64,000 bases of DNA from Bin87 sp965222895 (GCA_965222895.1 CBDCVB010000002.1:868001-932000), one strand, 5' to 3'; shown: positions 42,598 to 52,310, numbered from the stretch's first letter. The notes: generated by a model from the sequence alone, not told the origin. Made by a program: numbers and translations.

Positions 42598-43248
42598 TCA
42601 TTGCCCGGTTGAGTGATGTGGCCGGGGAGCGAATCGGTCGAGCAGCGCCCATCCGCCGGGCACCACCAGACTGGCGGCAATCAGCTTGATGAGGTCGCCG
42701 GGGATGAAGGGGAACAACCCGCACTGCCAAACGTCGGCGCAACCCCAGGCGCTGGCAGCGTCGGCGGGCAGAAAAAGGTTCAGCTGGAGCAGGCCGGGCA
42801 CGTAGAGCGCCGCGTTGCCGAGCAGCATGGCCGCCAGCACCCAGGGCCGACGGCTCCATCCCCGCTGGCACAGGTAGCCGACGAGCGCTGCAGCCGGGAT
42901 GAAGCCGACGATGTAGCCGCCGGAGGGCAGCAGCCAGAACCAGCCTGATGCTCCACCGGCGAAGAACGGCAGGAAGGCGCCTTCCACGGCGTACAGCGCC
43001 AACGCCGCCCCGCCGCGCCATCCGCCCAGCAGCGCGCCCACCAGCAGCACGGCGAAGGTCTGGCCGGTGATGGGCACCGGCGTGAATCCCAGCGGCACTT
43101 TGACTTGGGCCAACAACGCCACCAGCAGGCTGCCGGCGACAATCAGCGCGATGTCGCGGGCGAGGCGCGCCGTGCCATCGGACCTGGGAAGGATGAGCTC
43201 GGCGAGAGTGCTGGGCGCCAGGGTGGTCGAATTGGATTGAACTTGCAT
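42598..43248 (-). CDS. bioY: Biotin transporter BioY (ECF S component)
   Basis: 216 residues, six predicted membrane helices. The diagnostic block VPLGFTPVPITGQTFAVLLVGALLGGWRG and the later GYIVGFIPAAALVGYL and FIPGDLIKLIAASLV are typical of BioY, the biotin-binding subunit of ECF-type uptake systems. ATG 43248 is preferred over an upstream TTG at 43263; neither has a strong ribosome site. No ecfA/ecfT gene is adjacent, so it either uses a shared energising module or works alone as reported for some BioY proteins. Confidence 0.93.
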   Translation of the reverse strand: MQVQSNSTTLAPSTLAELILPRSDGTARLARDIALIVAGSLLVALLAQVKVPLGFTPVPITGQTFAVLLVGALLGGWRGGAALALYAVEGAFLPFFAGGASGWFWLLPSGGYIVGFIPAAALVGYLCQRGWSRRPWVLAAMLLGNAALYVPGLLQLNLFLPADAASAWGCADVWQCGLFPFIPGDLIKLIAASLVVPGGWALLDRFAPRPHHSTGQ

Positions 43249-43660
43249 AATTTGCGGGCACAACCGATGGTGTCATCTGGGGCGCTGGTCGGTAGATATG
43301 CCGATGGGCAATGCGCGCCGTAGCCATATATCCTATACAGCAAATTGGCGGTCGTCAAACCGGAATCGATGCTTGTGCATACCCGCTTGAATCTGTCATT
43401 GCGAGGAGCATAGCGACGTGGCAATCTAGATGAGGTTGAACACACGTCGGCGAACCGCCGTAGCGACGGCGACGAGATTGCCACGCTGCGCTCTCAATGA
43501 CAAAGTGGGTAGGCGGGAGAGAATCGATGGTGGCGGCGCCGGTGGGGGATTCGTGGGCCGAGTGCCGGCGAATGCGTCAGTTGCGCCCGTCCATTTTAGA
43601 ATTGTGAGCGGACCCGCGCTGCTTGCCCACGCTCGCGGGCCGGTGTTATTGTAGTATCCC
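43249..43660. other. Gene-free spacer between bioY and polX
   Basis: 412 nt between divergent genes, holding palindromic element copy E (43394-43502). No gene or clear promoter boxes are seen. Confidence 0.6.
43394..43502 (+). repeat. TGTCATTGCGAG palindromic element, copy E
   Basis: 109 bp: TGTCATTGCGAGGAGCATAG ... GCGCTCTCAATGACA. The interior ACACACGTCGGCGAACCG and right flank AAAGTGGGTAGGCGG match copy B closely. Confidence 0.85.
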
Positions 43661-45448
43661 ATGACTACGCGAATCAGCAACGAAGACATCGTGCGCCTGT
43701 TCAACGAAATGGCGGCGATGCTGGAAATCAAGGGCGACTCGGTTTTCAAAATCCGGGCATACCAGCGCGCGGCGAACACGATTGAGCAGCTGAGCTGGTC
43801 GTTGGCCGCTGCTGTTGCCGAGGGTGACGACCTGCGGAAGGTTTCCGGTATCGGCAAGGCCATCAGCGAGAAGGTTCAGGAATATGTGGCGACCGGCCGA
43901 GTGGCGGCTTACGACCGCTTGGCCGAAGAATTGCCCGCTAACGTGCTGGAGCTGCTGGAAGTCCCTGGCATGGGCCCCAAGACCGTCAAGGCAGCCACGC
44001 AGGAGCTGGGCATCGGATCGATCGCCGACCTGGAAATGGCCGCCCTGGATGGCCGGCTGGCGCAACTGCCGCGCATGGGGAAGCGGTCGGCGGAAAACAT
44101 CCTGCGGCACATCCGGGCCCGACGTATGCGCTCCGACCGTACCCCGTTGGGTATCGCAACCGAAACCTGCGAGGCCATCACCGCCGCACTGTTTGAAGCG
44201 TGCCCCAGCCTGCTGAGCGTTACGGCTGCCGGATCGCTGCGCCGATGGGAAGAAACTATCGGCGACCTGGATCTGATAGCCGTGTCGGAACGACCCGAAG
44301 AGACCGGCCCGGCGCTGGCGGCGTTGCCGTCGGTTCGCGAAGTCCTGGTTGCCGGCGACGCCAAGACATCGGTAGTGGTGGACCCGGGCATCCAGGTCGA
44401 TTTGCGCATCGGGGAGCCGGATGCGATGGGCGCCATGCTGCAATACTTCACCGGCAGCCAGCAGCACAACATCCGCCTCCGGGACTACGCCAACCGGCAG
44501 GGTTTGTCCCTGAATGAGTACGGCATAACCGTCATTGAAAATGGCGAGACGGAGCGGTTTGCCGACGAGGCGTCGTTCTACGGGCGGCTGGGTCTGCCTT
44601 GGATACCGCCGGAATTGCGCCGCGGCTCCGATGAACTGGACGCCGCCCGGAACGGCAGCCTGCCCGAATTGCTGGTTGAGTCTGATTTGCGCGGCGACCT
44701 GCATCTGCACAGCGACTGGAGCGATGGTAAGTTTCCCCTGGAGGAGATGGTCGCAGCGGTGGCGGCCATGGGCTACGAATACATGGCGTTGACCGATCAC
44801 TCCCAGGGGCTGGGCGTGGCTAACGGTCTGACTCCGGACCGCTTGGAACGCCAGATCGGGGTGCTCAAAGCGCTGCAGGAACGCTATGGAATGACCATCC
44901 TGTGCGGGTCGGAGGTCGACATCCGCGCCGACGGTGCGATGGATTTCCCTGACGACGTGCTGGCGATGCTGGATTGGGTGATTGCGTCGGTGCACAACGC
45001 GATGAGTCAGGAACGCGACGTTATGACCGACCGGATTATGCGCGCGATGGAAAACCCTTACGCAACGGTCATCGGCCATGCGTCTACCAGATTGCTGGGG
45101 AGACGAGACCCGGTGGAGTTCGACATTGAGGCGTTGCTCCAGGCCGCCCGCGATACCGGAACTGCAATGGAGATTAACGCCGCTCCAGAACGCCTTGATT
45201 TGAAGGATACCCACGCCACCCGCGCCCGGGAGTTGGGCGTCCCGCTGGTCATCAACACCGATTCTCACCACGTGGACGGTTTGGTAAATCGGCGGTTCGG
45301 CGTGGCGGTAGCCCGGCGCGCGTGGTGCGGCCCAGAGCACATCCTGAATACCTACCCACGGGAGGCATTCCTCGGCTGGCTGCGCGCTCCCAAACCGCGG
45401 CGCACCGCCCACTTCGCGTCGATGGTGTCGGCGGACGCCGCCAGGTAG
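43661..45448 (+). CDS. polX: DNA polymerase/3'-5' exonuclease PolX
   Basis: 595 residues. Helix-hairpin-helix segments (VSGIGKAISEKV near 65 and VPGMGPKTVKAA near 105), the family X nucleotidyltransferase motif GSLRRWEETIGDLDLI (about 190-206, with the catalytic Asp pair), and a C-terminal PHP domain (LHLHSDWSDG near 347, ALTDHSQ, CGSEVDI, VIGHAS, INTDSHHVD). It fills short gaps in base-excision repair, with the PHP domain giving 3'-5' exonuclease and AP-endonuclease activity in studied homologues. The next gene starts 5 nt after its stop. Confidence 0.96.
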   Translation: MTTRISNEDIVRLFNEMAAMLEIKGDSVFKIRAYQRAANTIEQLSWSLAAAVAEGDDLRKVSGIGKAISEKVQEYVATGRVAAYDRLAEELPANVLELLEVPGMGPKTVKAATQELGIGSIADLEMAALDGRLAQLPRMGKRSAENILRHIRARRMRSDRTPLGIATETCEAITAALFEACPSLLSVTAAGSLRRWEETIGDLDLIAVSERPEETGPALAALPSVREVLVAGDAKTSVVVDPGIQVDLRIGEPDAMGAMLQYFTGSQQHNIRLRDYANRQGLSLNEYGITVIENGETERFADEASFYGRLGLPWIPPELRRGSDELDAARNGSLPELLVESDLRGDLHLHSDWSDGKFPLEEMVAAVAAMGYEYMALTDHSQGLGVANGLTPDRLERQIGVLKALQERYGMTILCGSEVDIRADGAMDFPDDVLAMLDWVIASVHNAMSQERDVMTDRIMRAMENPYATVIGHASTRLLGRRDPVEFDIEALLQAARDTGTAMEINAAPERLDLKDTHATRARELGVPLVINTDSHHVDGLVNRRFGVAVARRAWCGPEHILNTYPREAFLGWLRAPKPRRTAHFASMVSADAAR

Positions 45449-45453
45449 CCGGA

Positions 45454-46245
45454 ATGACTACTGTCGCTGATGAGGTTGGCTTCCTGGTTGCCACCCCCCA
45501 CCTGGACAACCACGACTCCACCGTTGCGAGTCTTCGGGTTATTGACCGTTTGCGAACCACTGCGGGCCGCACCGAGCCCTGGTACCGAGCAATACTGCGC
45601 GCAATCAGCGAATGGACGCTGCCGTCGGAAGACGTCGCCCATCGTCGCTGGCGCTATGTCATTGCTGGCGAAGCGCTGGACTGGATCACGCTGGCACACC
45701 GCCTCACCACCGAAATTCCAGACGCTATCCCACCGTCCGAGCTGAATGCGTTGCTATTCAGGGGCCGATTACCTCGGGATATTGACCCGGAGCAATTCCG
45801 CAGCAGCATCGGCCCTTACCGTTACACGGCGCACCTGAATTTCTGGTACGGAGTAACGGTGGAGGAAGCGTTGCAGTTGGCCGTCGAAGACACGATACGT
45901 AAAAACCGGCGGGCCCTGTGTTATCAGGATAATGAAACGGTGGTACAGGAAGCTTACCGGCATCTGTACGGCGCAACCGAATCTGAACTGGCCGACCAAT
46001 TTTTGTCGGCTTCCGCTGGTGAGTGGCGCCATGACCTGAATGCGTTGTCGCTGACGGCGTACCAGGAGTTCACCTACTGGCTGTTCAAAAAGCGCGTCCA
46101 CAAGTGGCATCCCGCCCGGGTCGCCAGCGACACGCGCCGGGGACTGGAAAAATTGCGAACGCTACAGTCCGGCGCTGAACCCGACGCACGCGAAAACCCG
46201 ATTGCGCCCGGCTACGTTATTCAGGGTTCTTTGCCACCCGGTTGA
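45454..46245 (+). CDS. Conserved hypothetical protein, no recognised domain
   Basis: 263 residues from ATG 45454, directly after polX (5 nt) and ending at a bidirectional terminator, so the two genes are probably co-transcribed. GGTAGCCGGA is a weak ribosome site. The sequence is mostly helical and soluble, with VADEVGFLVATPHLDNHDSTVASLRVIDRL at the start, a Trp-rich core (RRWRYVIAGEALDWITLAHRL, AHLNFWYGV) and a basic tail. No catalytic motif or membrane helix is evident. Its position suggests a role near DNA repair, but that is inference. Confidence 0.7.
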   Translation: MTTVADEVGFLVATPHLDNHDSTVASLRVIDRLRTTAGRTEPWYRAILRAISEWTLPSEDVAHRRWRYVIAGEALDWITLAHRLTTEIPDAIPPSELNALLFRGRLPRDIDPEQFRSSIGPYRYTAHLNFWYGVTVEEALQLAVEDTIRKNRRALCYQDNETVVQEAYRHLYGATESELADQFLSASAGEWRHDLNALSLTAYQEFTYWLFKKRVHKWHPARVASDTRRGLEKLRTLQSGAEPDARENPIAPGYVIQGSLPPG

Positions 46246-46273
46246 TGCTTCCAGCGTTAGCCCCCGAACGAAA

Positions 46274-46308
46274 AACGGCCCGCTGCAATGTGATGCAGCG
46301 GGCCGTTT
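46274..46308. terminator. Bidirectional terminator between convergent genes
   Basis: AACGGCCCGCTGCA, loop ATGTGA, TGCAGCGGGCCGTT; A-rich on the left and TTTGATT on the right, so it can terminate both the polX transcript and the S1 gene. Confidence 0.9.
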
Positions 46309-46329
46309 GATTGCAGAGTTGGCAATGGG

Positions 46330-47424
46330 CTACAGGCCGTAAACCTTCCGGTAGCTGAGGCTCATGCGCTTGCGCTCAGTGTCGATGCTGAGGATTTGCA
46401 CCTTGATTTGCTGGCCTTGATAGACAATCTCTTTGGGATGTTCCATCCGGCGGGCCGACAATTCGGAGATGTGGACGAGACCCTCGACCCAATCTTCCAA
46501 CTTGACGAACGCCCCGAAATCCATCAGGCGCGTAACCGTGCCATCGACCACATCGCCAACCTGATAACGCTCGGGTACTGAATCCCACGGCTCGGGCTGA
46601 GTCCGCTTCAGGCTCAACGAAATCTTGCTGTTTTCCTTGTCGACGCGTAGCACCTTGAGCGTGAGTTCATCACCAATGCTGACCACTTCCTCCGGCGACT
46701 TGACCATCGCCCAGGACAACTCGGAGATGGGCACCAATCCCTCGGCATCACCCAAGTCAACGAACGCGCCGAAACCGCGCATGGAGCGCACGGTTCCCTG
46801 AACAATCTGCCCTTCTTCCAAGACTTCCAGCAGGCGTTCCTTGGCCGCGTTGCGGAGTTGTCGCCAGATGCGCCGTTCCGTCAGCACCAGTTTCTCGCGT
46901 TGGGCATCCAGTTCCAGGATGTTGAAACGGGCGTCTTCGCCGATGCGGGCATCCAGATGCTCGATGCGGCCTTCCTTGGGCACCGGCGCCATCTGGGAAA
47001 AGGGAACGAAGCCGCGCACGCCGTTCCAGTCAACGACCAAACCGCCCTTGTTGTGCTGGACCACTTTGGCGTCGACTTCCGAGTCCTTTTGGTGCAGGTC
47101 AATCAGGTCTTCCCAAACCTGTTTTTCCTGCGCCTGGTCAAAGGAGAAGACGGCCATGCCGCCCGGCCCCCGGTTGTTGAGGTGGATGACCATAACTCGC
47201 GAGCCGGGCACCATAAGTTCCCGTCTCTCGTCGGTCAGAGTGCGCATTTCCTGGGGCGGTACGATTCCTTCGGTCTTCAGTCCGGCGCTGATGACAATTC
47301 CTTCGGCATCGATGCGCACGATTTCCCCGGTTACCAGATCGCCTCGGCGGTAATCCCGTGGCGCAAACGCCGATTCGGGGAGTTCCGACATATCGGTTAC
47401 TGCGTACGGGTCATGGGCTACCAT
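46330..47424 (-). CDS. rpsA: Ribosomal protein S1-like RNA-binding protein (four S1 domains)
   Basis: 364 residues with four S1 OB-fold repeats: about 27-95 (GDLVTGEIVRIDAEGIVISA), 105-175, 205-275 (GQIVQGTVRSMRGFGAFVDLG) and 290-360 (GDVVDGTVTRLMDFGAFVKL, EGLVHISELS). Bacterial S1 recruits mRNA to the 30S subunit; four-domain versions are common outside proteobacteria. ATG 47424 is preceded by AGGAGCAACTATACTG on the minus strand. Met12 (MSELPES) is an alternative start. Divergent from valS, monocistronic with a strong terminator. Confidence 0.92.
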   Translation of the reverse strand: MVAHDPYAVTDMSELPESAFAPRDYRRGDLVTGEIVRIDAEGIVISAGLKTEGIVPPQEMRTLTDERRELMVPGSRVMVIHLNNRGPGGMAVFSFDQAQEKQVWEDLIDLHQKDSEVDAKVVQHNKGGLVVDWNGVRGFVPFSQMAPVPKEGRIEHLDARIGEDARFNILELDAQREKLVLTERRIWRQLRNAAKERLLEVLEEGQIVQGTVRSMRGFGAFVDLGDAEGLVPISELSWAMVKSPEEVVSIGDELTLKVLRVDKENSKISLSLKRTQPEPWDSVPERYQVGDVVDGTVTRLMDFGAFVKLEDWVEGLVHISELSARRMEHPKEIVYQGQQIKVQILSIDTERKRMSLSYRKVYGL

Positions 47425-47801
47425 CAGTATAGTTGCTCCTTAATCTTGCTTACGGCCCAATGCTGCGGCCGCATCGGCGTGGCAGGCAATAGTCTCCTTC
47501 GCGAGACGCTATCCTACAATTCACCTGCCTAATAATACTTATGTCAGGGGTTAATTGCAACCGCCTGACTCAGAAATCCCAAAACGCGTAGATTGGAGGG
47601 TTTGGCGATGCCCGCTTCGTCGAAATCGCCGTAGGTTGGTGGCTTGCACCGAGCGGTACGACCCCGGTTGCTGCCAGCTCATTAGGTTGACTAAATCAGC
47701 AATCGCCGCTCCCCTCAATGTGGACAATTTCAGGGGTGCAATGCTAACATTTTTGGGATTACATAAACCTGTTGGCTGTTTTCCCGACGATACTGGATGG
47801 C
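47425..47801. other. Gene-free divergent promoter region, rpsA/valS
   Basis: 377 nt. It should contain the promoters of the S1 gene (minus) and valS (plus). I looked for a T-box leader ahead of valS and did not find the conserved core. No gene is seen. Confidence 0.6.
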
Positions 47802-50507
47802 ATGATGACGGACACTGCTGCTGAAATGCCCCGAGCCTATGACGCCACCGCTGTCGAACAGCGCATCTACAAAAGCTGGTGGGATTCGGGCTATTTCGCC
47901 CCCCGAATGGACGATTCCAGGCAGCCATTCTGCGTAATAATGCCGCCGCCCAACGTCACCGGCGAGTTGCATCTGGGCCATGCCCTCACCGCCAGTTTGC
48001 AAGATTCCCTGACCCGATGGCACCGGATGCGCGGGGAGCCTACCCTGTGGCTGCCCGGTAAGGATCATGCCGGTATTGCCACCCAGTGGGTGGTGGAACG
48101 CGCGTTGGCCGCCGAGGGCACCAATCGCCACGAGTTGGGACGCGAGAAGTTTGAGGAGCGCGTTTGGGAGTGGGTAGCCCGGTACGGAAACACCATCGAT
48201 GAGCAGCACCGGCGGCTGGGCGCTTCCTGCGACTGGTCCCGCCTGCGATTCACCCTGGATCCCGGCCCGGCGCACGCGGTGCGCACCACCTTCGTCAACC
48301 TTTTCAACAAAGGGCTCATCTATCGCCATGAGCGCATCATCAACTGGTGCCCGCGCTGTTCGACGGCGCTGTCCGACCTGGAGGTTGAATACGAGGAGCA
48401 GGACGGCAAGCTGTACCACATCCGCTACCCACTGTCGGGAAACCCTGACCAATATGTTACCGTCGCTACGACCCGCCCGGAATCCATGCTGGGCGATACC
48501 GGAGTTGCGGTTCATCCCGACGACCCACGATACGCCGACGTGGTGGGGCGGACGGTGGCGCTGCCCATTGTGGGGCGCGAGATTCCCGTCGTTGCCGACC
48601 CGGCAATCGAGATGGAATTTGGTACTGGCGCCCTGAAGGTTACGCCGGGCCACGATGCCGTTGACTTCGAAATCGGCGAGCGCCACAACCTGCCCATCGT
48701 GAATGTCATCGGGTTTGACGGCTGTCTCACCGCTGACGCCGGCGAAAAGTACGCCGGTATGGAGCGTTTCGCAGCCAGAGCCGCCATCGCCGTCGAACTG
48801 GATGCGCTGGGAGTTCTGGAGCGTGTCGAGGACTATCACAACTCGGTGGGGCATTGCCAGCGGTGCAATGAGGTAGTGGAGCCGCTCATCAGCCTGCAAT
48901 GGTTCCTGAATGTGGGCCAGCATACCGAAGCGGACAGCATCGCCGGCCGCGCCCACGCCGCAGTGGCCAACGGGGACATCGAGATCGTTCCGGAGCGGTT
49001 CTCCCGGGTCTATCTGAACTGGCTGGAAAATATCCGCGACTGGTGTATCAGCCGGCAGTTGTGGTGGGGTCATCGGATTCCGGTGTGGTATTGCGCGGCC
49101 TGCGGCGAACAGGCGGCCCACATCGACAATCCTGACGCTTGCGCTCACTGCGGCAGCGACCGTATTGAGCAGGACAGCGACGTGCTGGACACCTGGTTCA
49201 GCTCCGGTTTGTGGCCTCATTCCACATTGGGCTGGCCGGATGAAGCGTCGGCCGACCTGGCTAACTTCTACCCCAACGCGGTTCTGGAGACCGGGTACGA
49301 CATCCTGTTTTTCTGGGTGGCCCGCATGATTATGCTCGGCATCGAAAACACCGGTCAGGTGCCGTTCCGGTCGGTGTACCTGCACGGCATGGTGCTGGAC
49401 GCCGAGGGTCACAAGATGAGCAAAACCCGCGGCAACACACTCGACCCGCTGGAACTGGTGGAACAGTACGGCACCGACGCCCTGCGGTTCGCCCTGACCA
49501 CGGGCACGGCGCCCGGAAACAATCTGCGGCTCAGCGACGACAAGCTGGAATCGGCCCGCAACTTCGCCAACAAAATTTGGAACGCCGCCCGCTTCGTGAT
49601 TAGCGCCGTTAGAGGCCGGGATGATCTCGAAGGTTGGTATGAACTGCCCAACCCCGTGCACCGGGAAGATCGCTGGATCGTCAGCCGGCTGGATGCCGTT
49701 ACCGCTGCGGTGGGTGACGGGTTGACCGAGTTTGAACTGGGCGAGGCGCAACAAAAGCTGTACGACTTCATCTGGAATGATTTTTGCGACTGGTATATCG
49801 AGATGGCCAAGGTGCGGCTGCGGGGCACACAACCCGGCGAGGCCGCGGCGACGCTGGCCCACGTGCTGGAGCGGTCGCTGCGGCTGTTGCATCCCTTCAT
49901 GCCGTTCGTTACCGAGGAAATCTGGCAGAACCTGACCGCCGGCTTGCCGGCCCCCGCTGCGGGTTTACCGGCCTCAATAATGGTGGCATCGTATCCCAGC
50001 GCAGACGGTTCCCGTGCCGCCCAGGATGCCGAGGCGGAAGTGGACGTGGTCATGCAAACCATCCGGGCGGTGCGCAACGTGAGGGCGCAGTTGCGAATCC
50101 CGGCCGGGCAAAGGTTGGAAGCGGTGATTGAATCCAATGGCATGGACCAGGTCGTAGAAGAGGAAAAGGCAATCATAGGCGCGCTGGCTCGAATGGAACC
50201 CCTCCGGGTGGTCGCGTCCGGTGAGGATGGGCCAGCCGCCGGAGTCAGCCTGGTGGTCAACCCGCTGGTGGTGCGCCTCCCGTTGACGGGCATCGTTGAC
50301 CTGGCGGCGGAAACCGAGCGTCTCGGCAAGGAACTGGACGACATACGCGTCAATGAGGAACGGGTACAGCGGCTGTTGGACAACCCCAATTTCGTTGCCA
50401 AAGCCCGCTCGGAAGTGGTGGAGAACGAGCGCAATCGCCTGGGCGGATTGACCGAACAGCGGCAGCGGCTCGAGGGAATCATTGCACAACTGACCGCGCA
50501 CAACTGA
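47802..50507 (+). CDS. valS: Valine--tRNA ligase
   Basis: 901 residues. The class I core has PPPNVTGELHLGHAL (HIGH motif near 56-59) and KMSKTRGN near 538; an editing CP1 domain lies between them, with a zinc-binding knuckle CAACGEQ..CAHCGSD near 428-450. The anticodon-binding domain and a C-terminal coiled-coil arm (ERLGKELDDIRVNEERVQRLL) complete it. It charges tRNA-Val and edits threonine. ATG 47802 (or 47805) is chosen; an in-frame TTG at 47772 is open upstream. The start region has only a weak GGATGG site. Confidence 0.97.
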   Translation: MMTDTAAEMPRAYDATAVEQRIYKSWWDSGYFAPRMDDSRQPFCVIMPPPNVTGELHLGHALTASLQDSLTRWHRMRGEPTLWLPGKDHAGIATQWVVERALAAEGTNRHELGREKFEERVWEWVARYGNTIDEQHRRLGASCDWSRLRFTLDPGPAHAVRTTFVNLFNKGLIYRHERIINWCPRCSTALSDLEVEYEEQDGKLYHIRYPLSGNPDQYVTVATTRPESMLGDTGVAVHPDDPRYADVVGRTVALPIVGREIPVVADPAIEMEFGTGALKVTPGHDAVDFEIGERHNLPIVNVIGFDGCLTADAGEKYAGMERFAARAAIAVELDALGVLERVEDYHNSVGHCQRCNEVVEPLISLQWFLNVGQHTEADSIAGRAHAAVANGDIEIVPERFSRVYLNWLENIRDWCISRQLWWGHRIPVWYCAACGEQAAHIDNPDACAHCGSDRIEQDSDVLDTWFSSGLWPHSTLGWPDEASADLANFYPNAVLETGYDILFFWVARMIMLGIENTGQVPFRSVYLHGMVLDAEGHKMSKTRGNTLDPLELVEQYGTDALRFALTTGTAPGNNLRLSDDKLESARNFANKIWNAARFVISAVRGRDDLEGWYELPNPVHREDRWIVSRLDAVTAAVGDGLTEFELGEAQQKLYDFIWNDFCDWYIEMAKVRLRGTQPGEAAATLAHVLERSLRLLHPFMPFVTEEIWQNLTAGLPAPAAGLPASIMVASYPSADGSRAAQDAEAEVDVVMQTIRAVRNVRAQLRIPAGQRLEAVIESNGMDQVVEEEKAIIGALARMEPLRVVASGEDGPAAGVSLVVNPLVVRLPLTGIVDLAAETERLGKELDDIRVNEERVQRLLDNPNFVAKARSEVVENERNRLGGLTEQRQRLEGIIAQLTAHN

Positions 50508-50616
50508 CCGCATAGCAATCAAGATTGCCGAATCCGGCTGCTTAAGACTGGTGCATCTTGGTCACAAAACTGTCAAAATATACAAACTAAACGAGCCATG
50601 GGGCAGGAGTTCTTGG

Positions 50617-51261
50617 ATGACGCGTAAAATTGCACGATTTATGATCCTGGGTTTGGCCGCTATTTTGGTCGGAGCCGCTATAACCGGGTGCTTCGGTGGC
50701 GGCGAACCGGAAGTGCCAACCCCAACCCCAACCGTCGATATACAGGCCACCATCCGCGCGGCCGTTGATGCAGCGGTACCGGCGGACACGCCTACTCCTG
50801 AACCTACCGAAACACCTACGCCGACAGTTCCACCAACTCCCAATATTGCGGCAACGCTGGCCGCGATGTTAGCCGCTCAGCAAGTTCCAACTCAGCCGCC
50901 GCCAACGCCAGTACCTGCCGATACGCCTACGCCGGTGCCAACTGCCGTTCCCACGGCGGTTGTCGCTTCAACACCGACAACTGGAACCAACCCGATGGCC
51001 GGGCCGCCGGCCATCATTATCGGTAAGGTCACCATTGGCGGCGCAACCGCTCCAGAAGGAACGTTAGTGTATGCCCGGCCCAAAGACCGCACGTTGCCAC
51101 CTGTGCAGGACCAAACCGATGAAAAAGGTAACTACCAATTGAACATCACCAACATTGGCACGACTTACGACCTGTGGGTGGAGGGAAAAGACTCCAACGT
51201 CGATACTGATACGCTGACTCGGGGCGATGTGCAAAAAAAGGATTTGTCGGTCGCAAAATAG
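50617..51261 (+). CDS. Putative lipoprotein with Thr-Pro-rich linker
   Basis: 214 residues from ATG 50617, with AGGAG nearby at 50604. Signal peptide with lipobox AITGC (Cys25) predicts lipid anchoring on the outer face of the membrane. Residues 30-130 are an extended Thr/Pro-rich linker (PTPTPTVDIQATIRAAVDAA, PTPEPTETPTPTVPPTP) with two amphipathic stretches (IQATIRAAV and IAATLAAML). The C-terminal ~80 residues (IIIGKVTIGGATAPEGTLVYA) look like a carboxypeptidase-regulatory-type beta sandwich. Function unknown; likely an extracytoplasmic binding or stalk protein. Confidence 0.8.
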   Translation: MTRKIARFMILGLAAILVGAAITGCFGGGEPEVPTPTPTVDIQATIRAAVDAAVPADTPTPEPTETPTPTVPPTPNIAATLAAMLAAQQVPTQPPPTPVPADTPTPVPTAVPTAVVASTPTTGTNPMAGPPAIIIGKVTIGGATAPEGTLVYARPKDRTLPPVQDQTDEKGNYQLNITNIGTTYDLWVEGKDSNVDTDTLTRGDVQKKDLSVAK

Positions 51262-51283
51262 GATCCAGGAGTTTCGCTTAACC

Positions 51284-51320
51284 AACGTCCCGGTTCCAAT
51301 CGGAGTCGGGATGTTTTTTT
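51284..51320 (+). terminator. Rho-independent terminator after the lipoprotein gene
   Basis: AACGTCCCG and CGGGATGT pair (one G-T) around a 14-nt loop, followed by TTTTTTT. Confidence 0.8.
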
Positions 51321-51437
51321 GCTCAATTAGTAAGCCGCGTCCCGCCCGGAGCGTGATGGCTGGCCCCGCGTGGGTCGAGCCAGCCTCTGCTACAATGGCG
51401 CTAATTCCACGGATTCGTTCTCACCGGTCGGCAGTAT

Positions 51438-52310
51438 ATGTCAGCAACCACAGCCTTGGGCATTATCGGTTACCCTATCGGGCACTCCATTTCGCCACTG
51501 TTTCAGCAGGCGGCGTTGGATCATCTGGGTATCGAAGCGGAGTATCGGCCTTATGAGGTGCACCCGGAGGGGGTTGGCGATTTCGTCGCTGGATTGCGGT
51601 CGGAACACGCAATTGGGATCAACGTAACGGTTCCGCACAAGGAAGCGGTCATCCCTTTCCTGGACGAGGTTGATGATTGGGCAACCGAGGCTGGGGCGGT
51701 CAATACCATCGTTAACCGCTCGGGGCGACTGACGGGCCACAACACCGATGGCTACGGGTTTCTGCGGGCGTTGCGCGAGTCGGGTGGTTTGGAGCCGGAG
51801 GGCAAGCGCGTTTTGATCCTGGGCGCCGGCGGCTCGGCCCGCGGTGTTGTGCAGGCGCTTTTGCGGGCCGCCGTGGGCGAGCTGCATATCGCCAATCGCA
51901 CTGTGGCGCGTGCCGAAACACTGGCACAGCTGGCTGAAAACCGGGGAATACCCGCCACACCGTTGGCGTTGGACTCTGAAGCTGTAGCGGCGGCGGCGGC
52001 GCAGGCCGACCTGATTGTCAATTGCACGTCGGTGGGGATGCGGCACGGGCCCGACGAAAGCGGTTCCCCGTTGGCGGCGCATCAGGTGCCAGCCACGGCT
52101 CTGGTATATGACCTGGTGTATAATCCGATGCTGACGCCTTTATTGCGGGCGGCGGAAGCAGCGGGGGCCGCAACGCTCGGCGGCATTTCAATGCTGGTGT
52201 ACCAGGGCGCGGCATCTTTCGAAATCTGGCTGGGCCAGCCGGCTCCGGTAGACGTGATGATGGATGCGGCGATGGCGGCGATGCAGGCACGGGAAGCCGC
52301 CGCCAACTGA
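51438..52310 (+). CDS. aroE: Shikimate dehydrogenase
   Basis: 290 residues. GYPIGHSISPLF (shikimate-binding Ser pair), NVTVPHKEAV with catalytic Lys68, GHNTDGYGF with Asp104, the nucleotide motif GAGGSARGV (129-137), NRTVARAE for NADP, and the C-terminal GGISMLVYQGAASFEIW. It reduces 3-dehydroshikimate to shikimate with NADPH, step four of the shikimate pathway. aroC follows 86 nt downstream, so the two form a small aromatic-amino-acid cluster; the other pathway genes are not here. Confidence 0.96.
   Translation: MSATTALGIIGYPIGHSISPLFQQAALDHLGIEAEYRPYEVHPEGVGDFVAGLRSEHAIGINVTVPHKEAVIPFLDEVDDWATEAGAVNTIVNRSGRLTGHNTDGYGFLRALRESGGLEPEGKRVLILGAGGSARGVVQALLRAAVGELHIANRTVARAETLAQLAENRGIPATPLALDSEAVAAAAAQADLIVNCTSVGMRHGPDESGSPLAAHQVPATALVYDLVYNPMLTPLLRAAEAAGAATLGGISMLVYQGAASFEIWLGQPAPVDVMMDAAMAAMQAREAAAN

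Noticed and set aside
41876..43248. Biotin biosynthesis operon with bioY
   Set aside because: The neighbouring gene is an MBL-fold protein without any bio gene; only the transporter is present.
13228..43502. CRISPR array from the recurring palindromic repeats
   Set aside because: Copies are kilobases apart, lie in both orientations and lack spacers of constant length; no cas genes are present.
47540..47800. T-box leader ahead of valS
   Set aside because: Aminoacyl-tRNA synthetase genes often carry T-boxes, and GGTGG..GCGGTACGACC looked similar, but the conserved AGGGTGGTACCGCG core and a Val specifier loop could not be identified.
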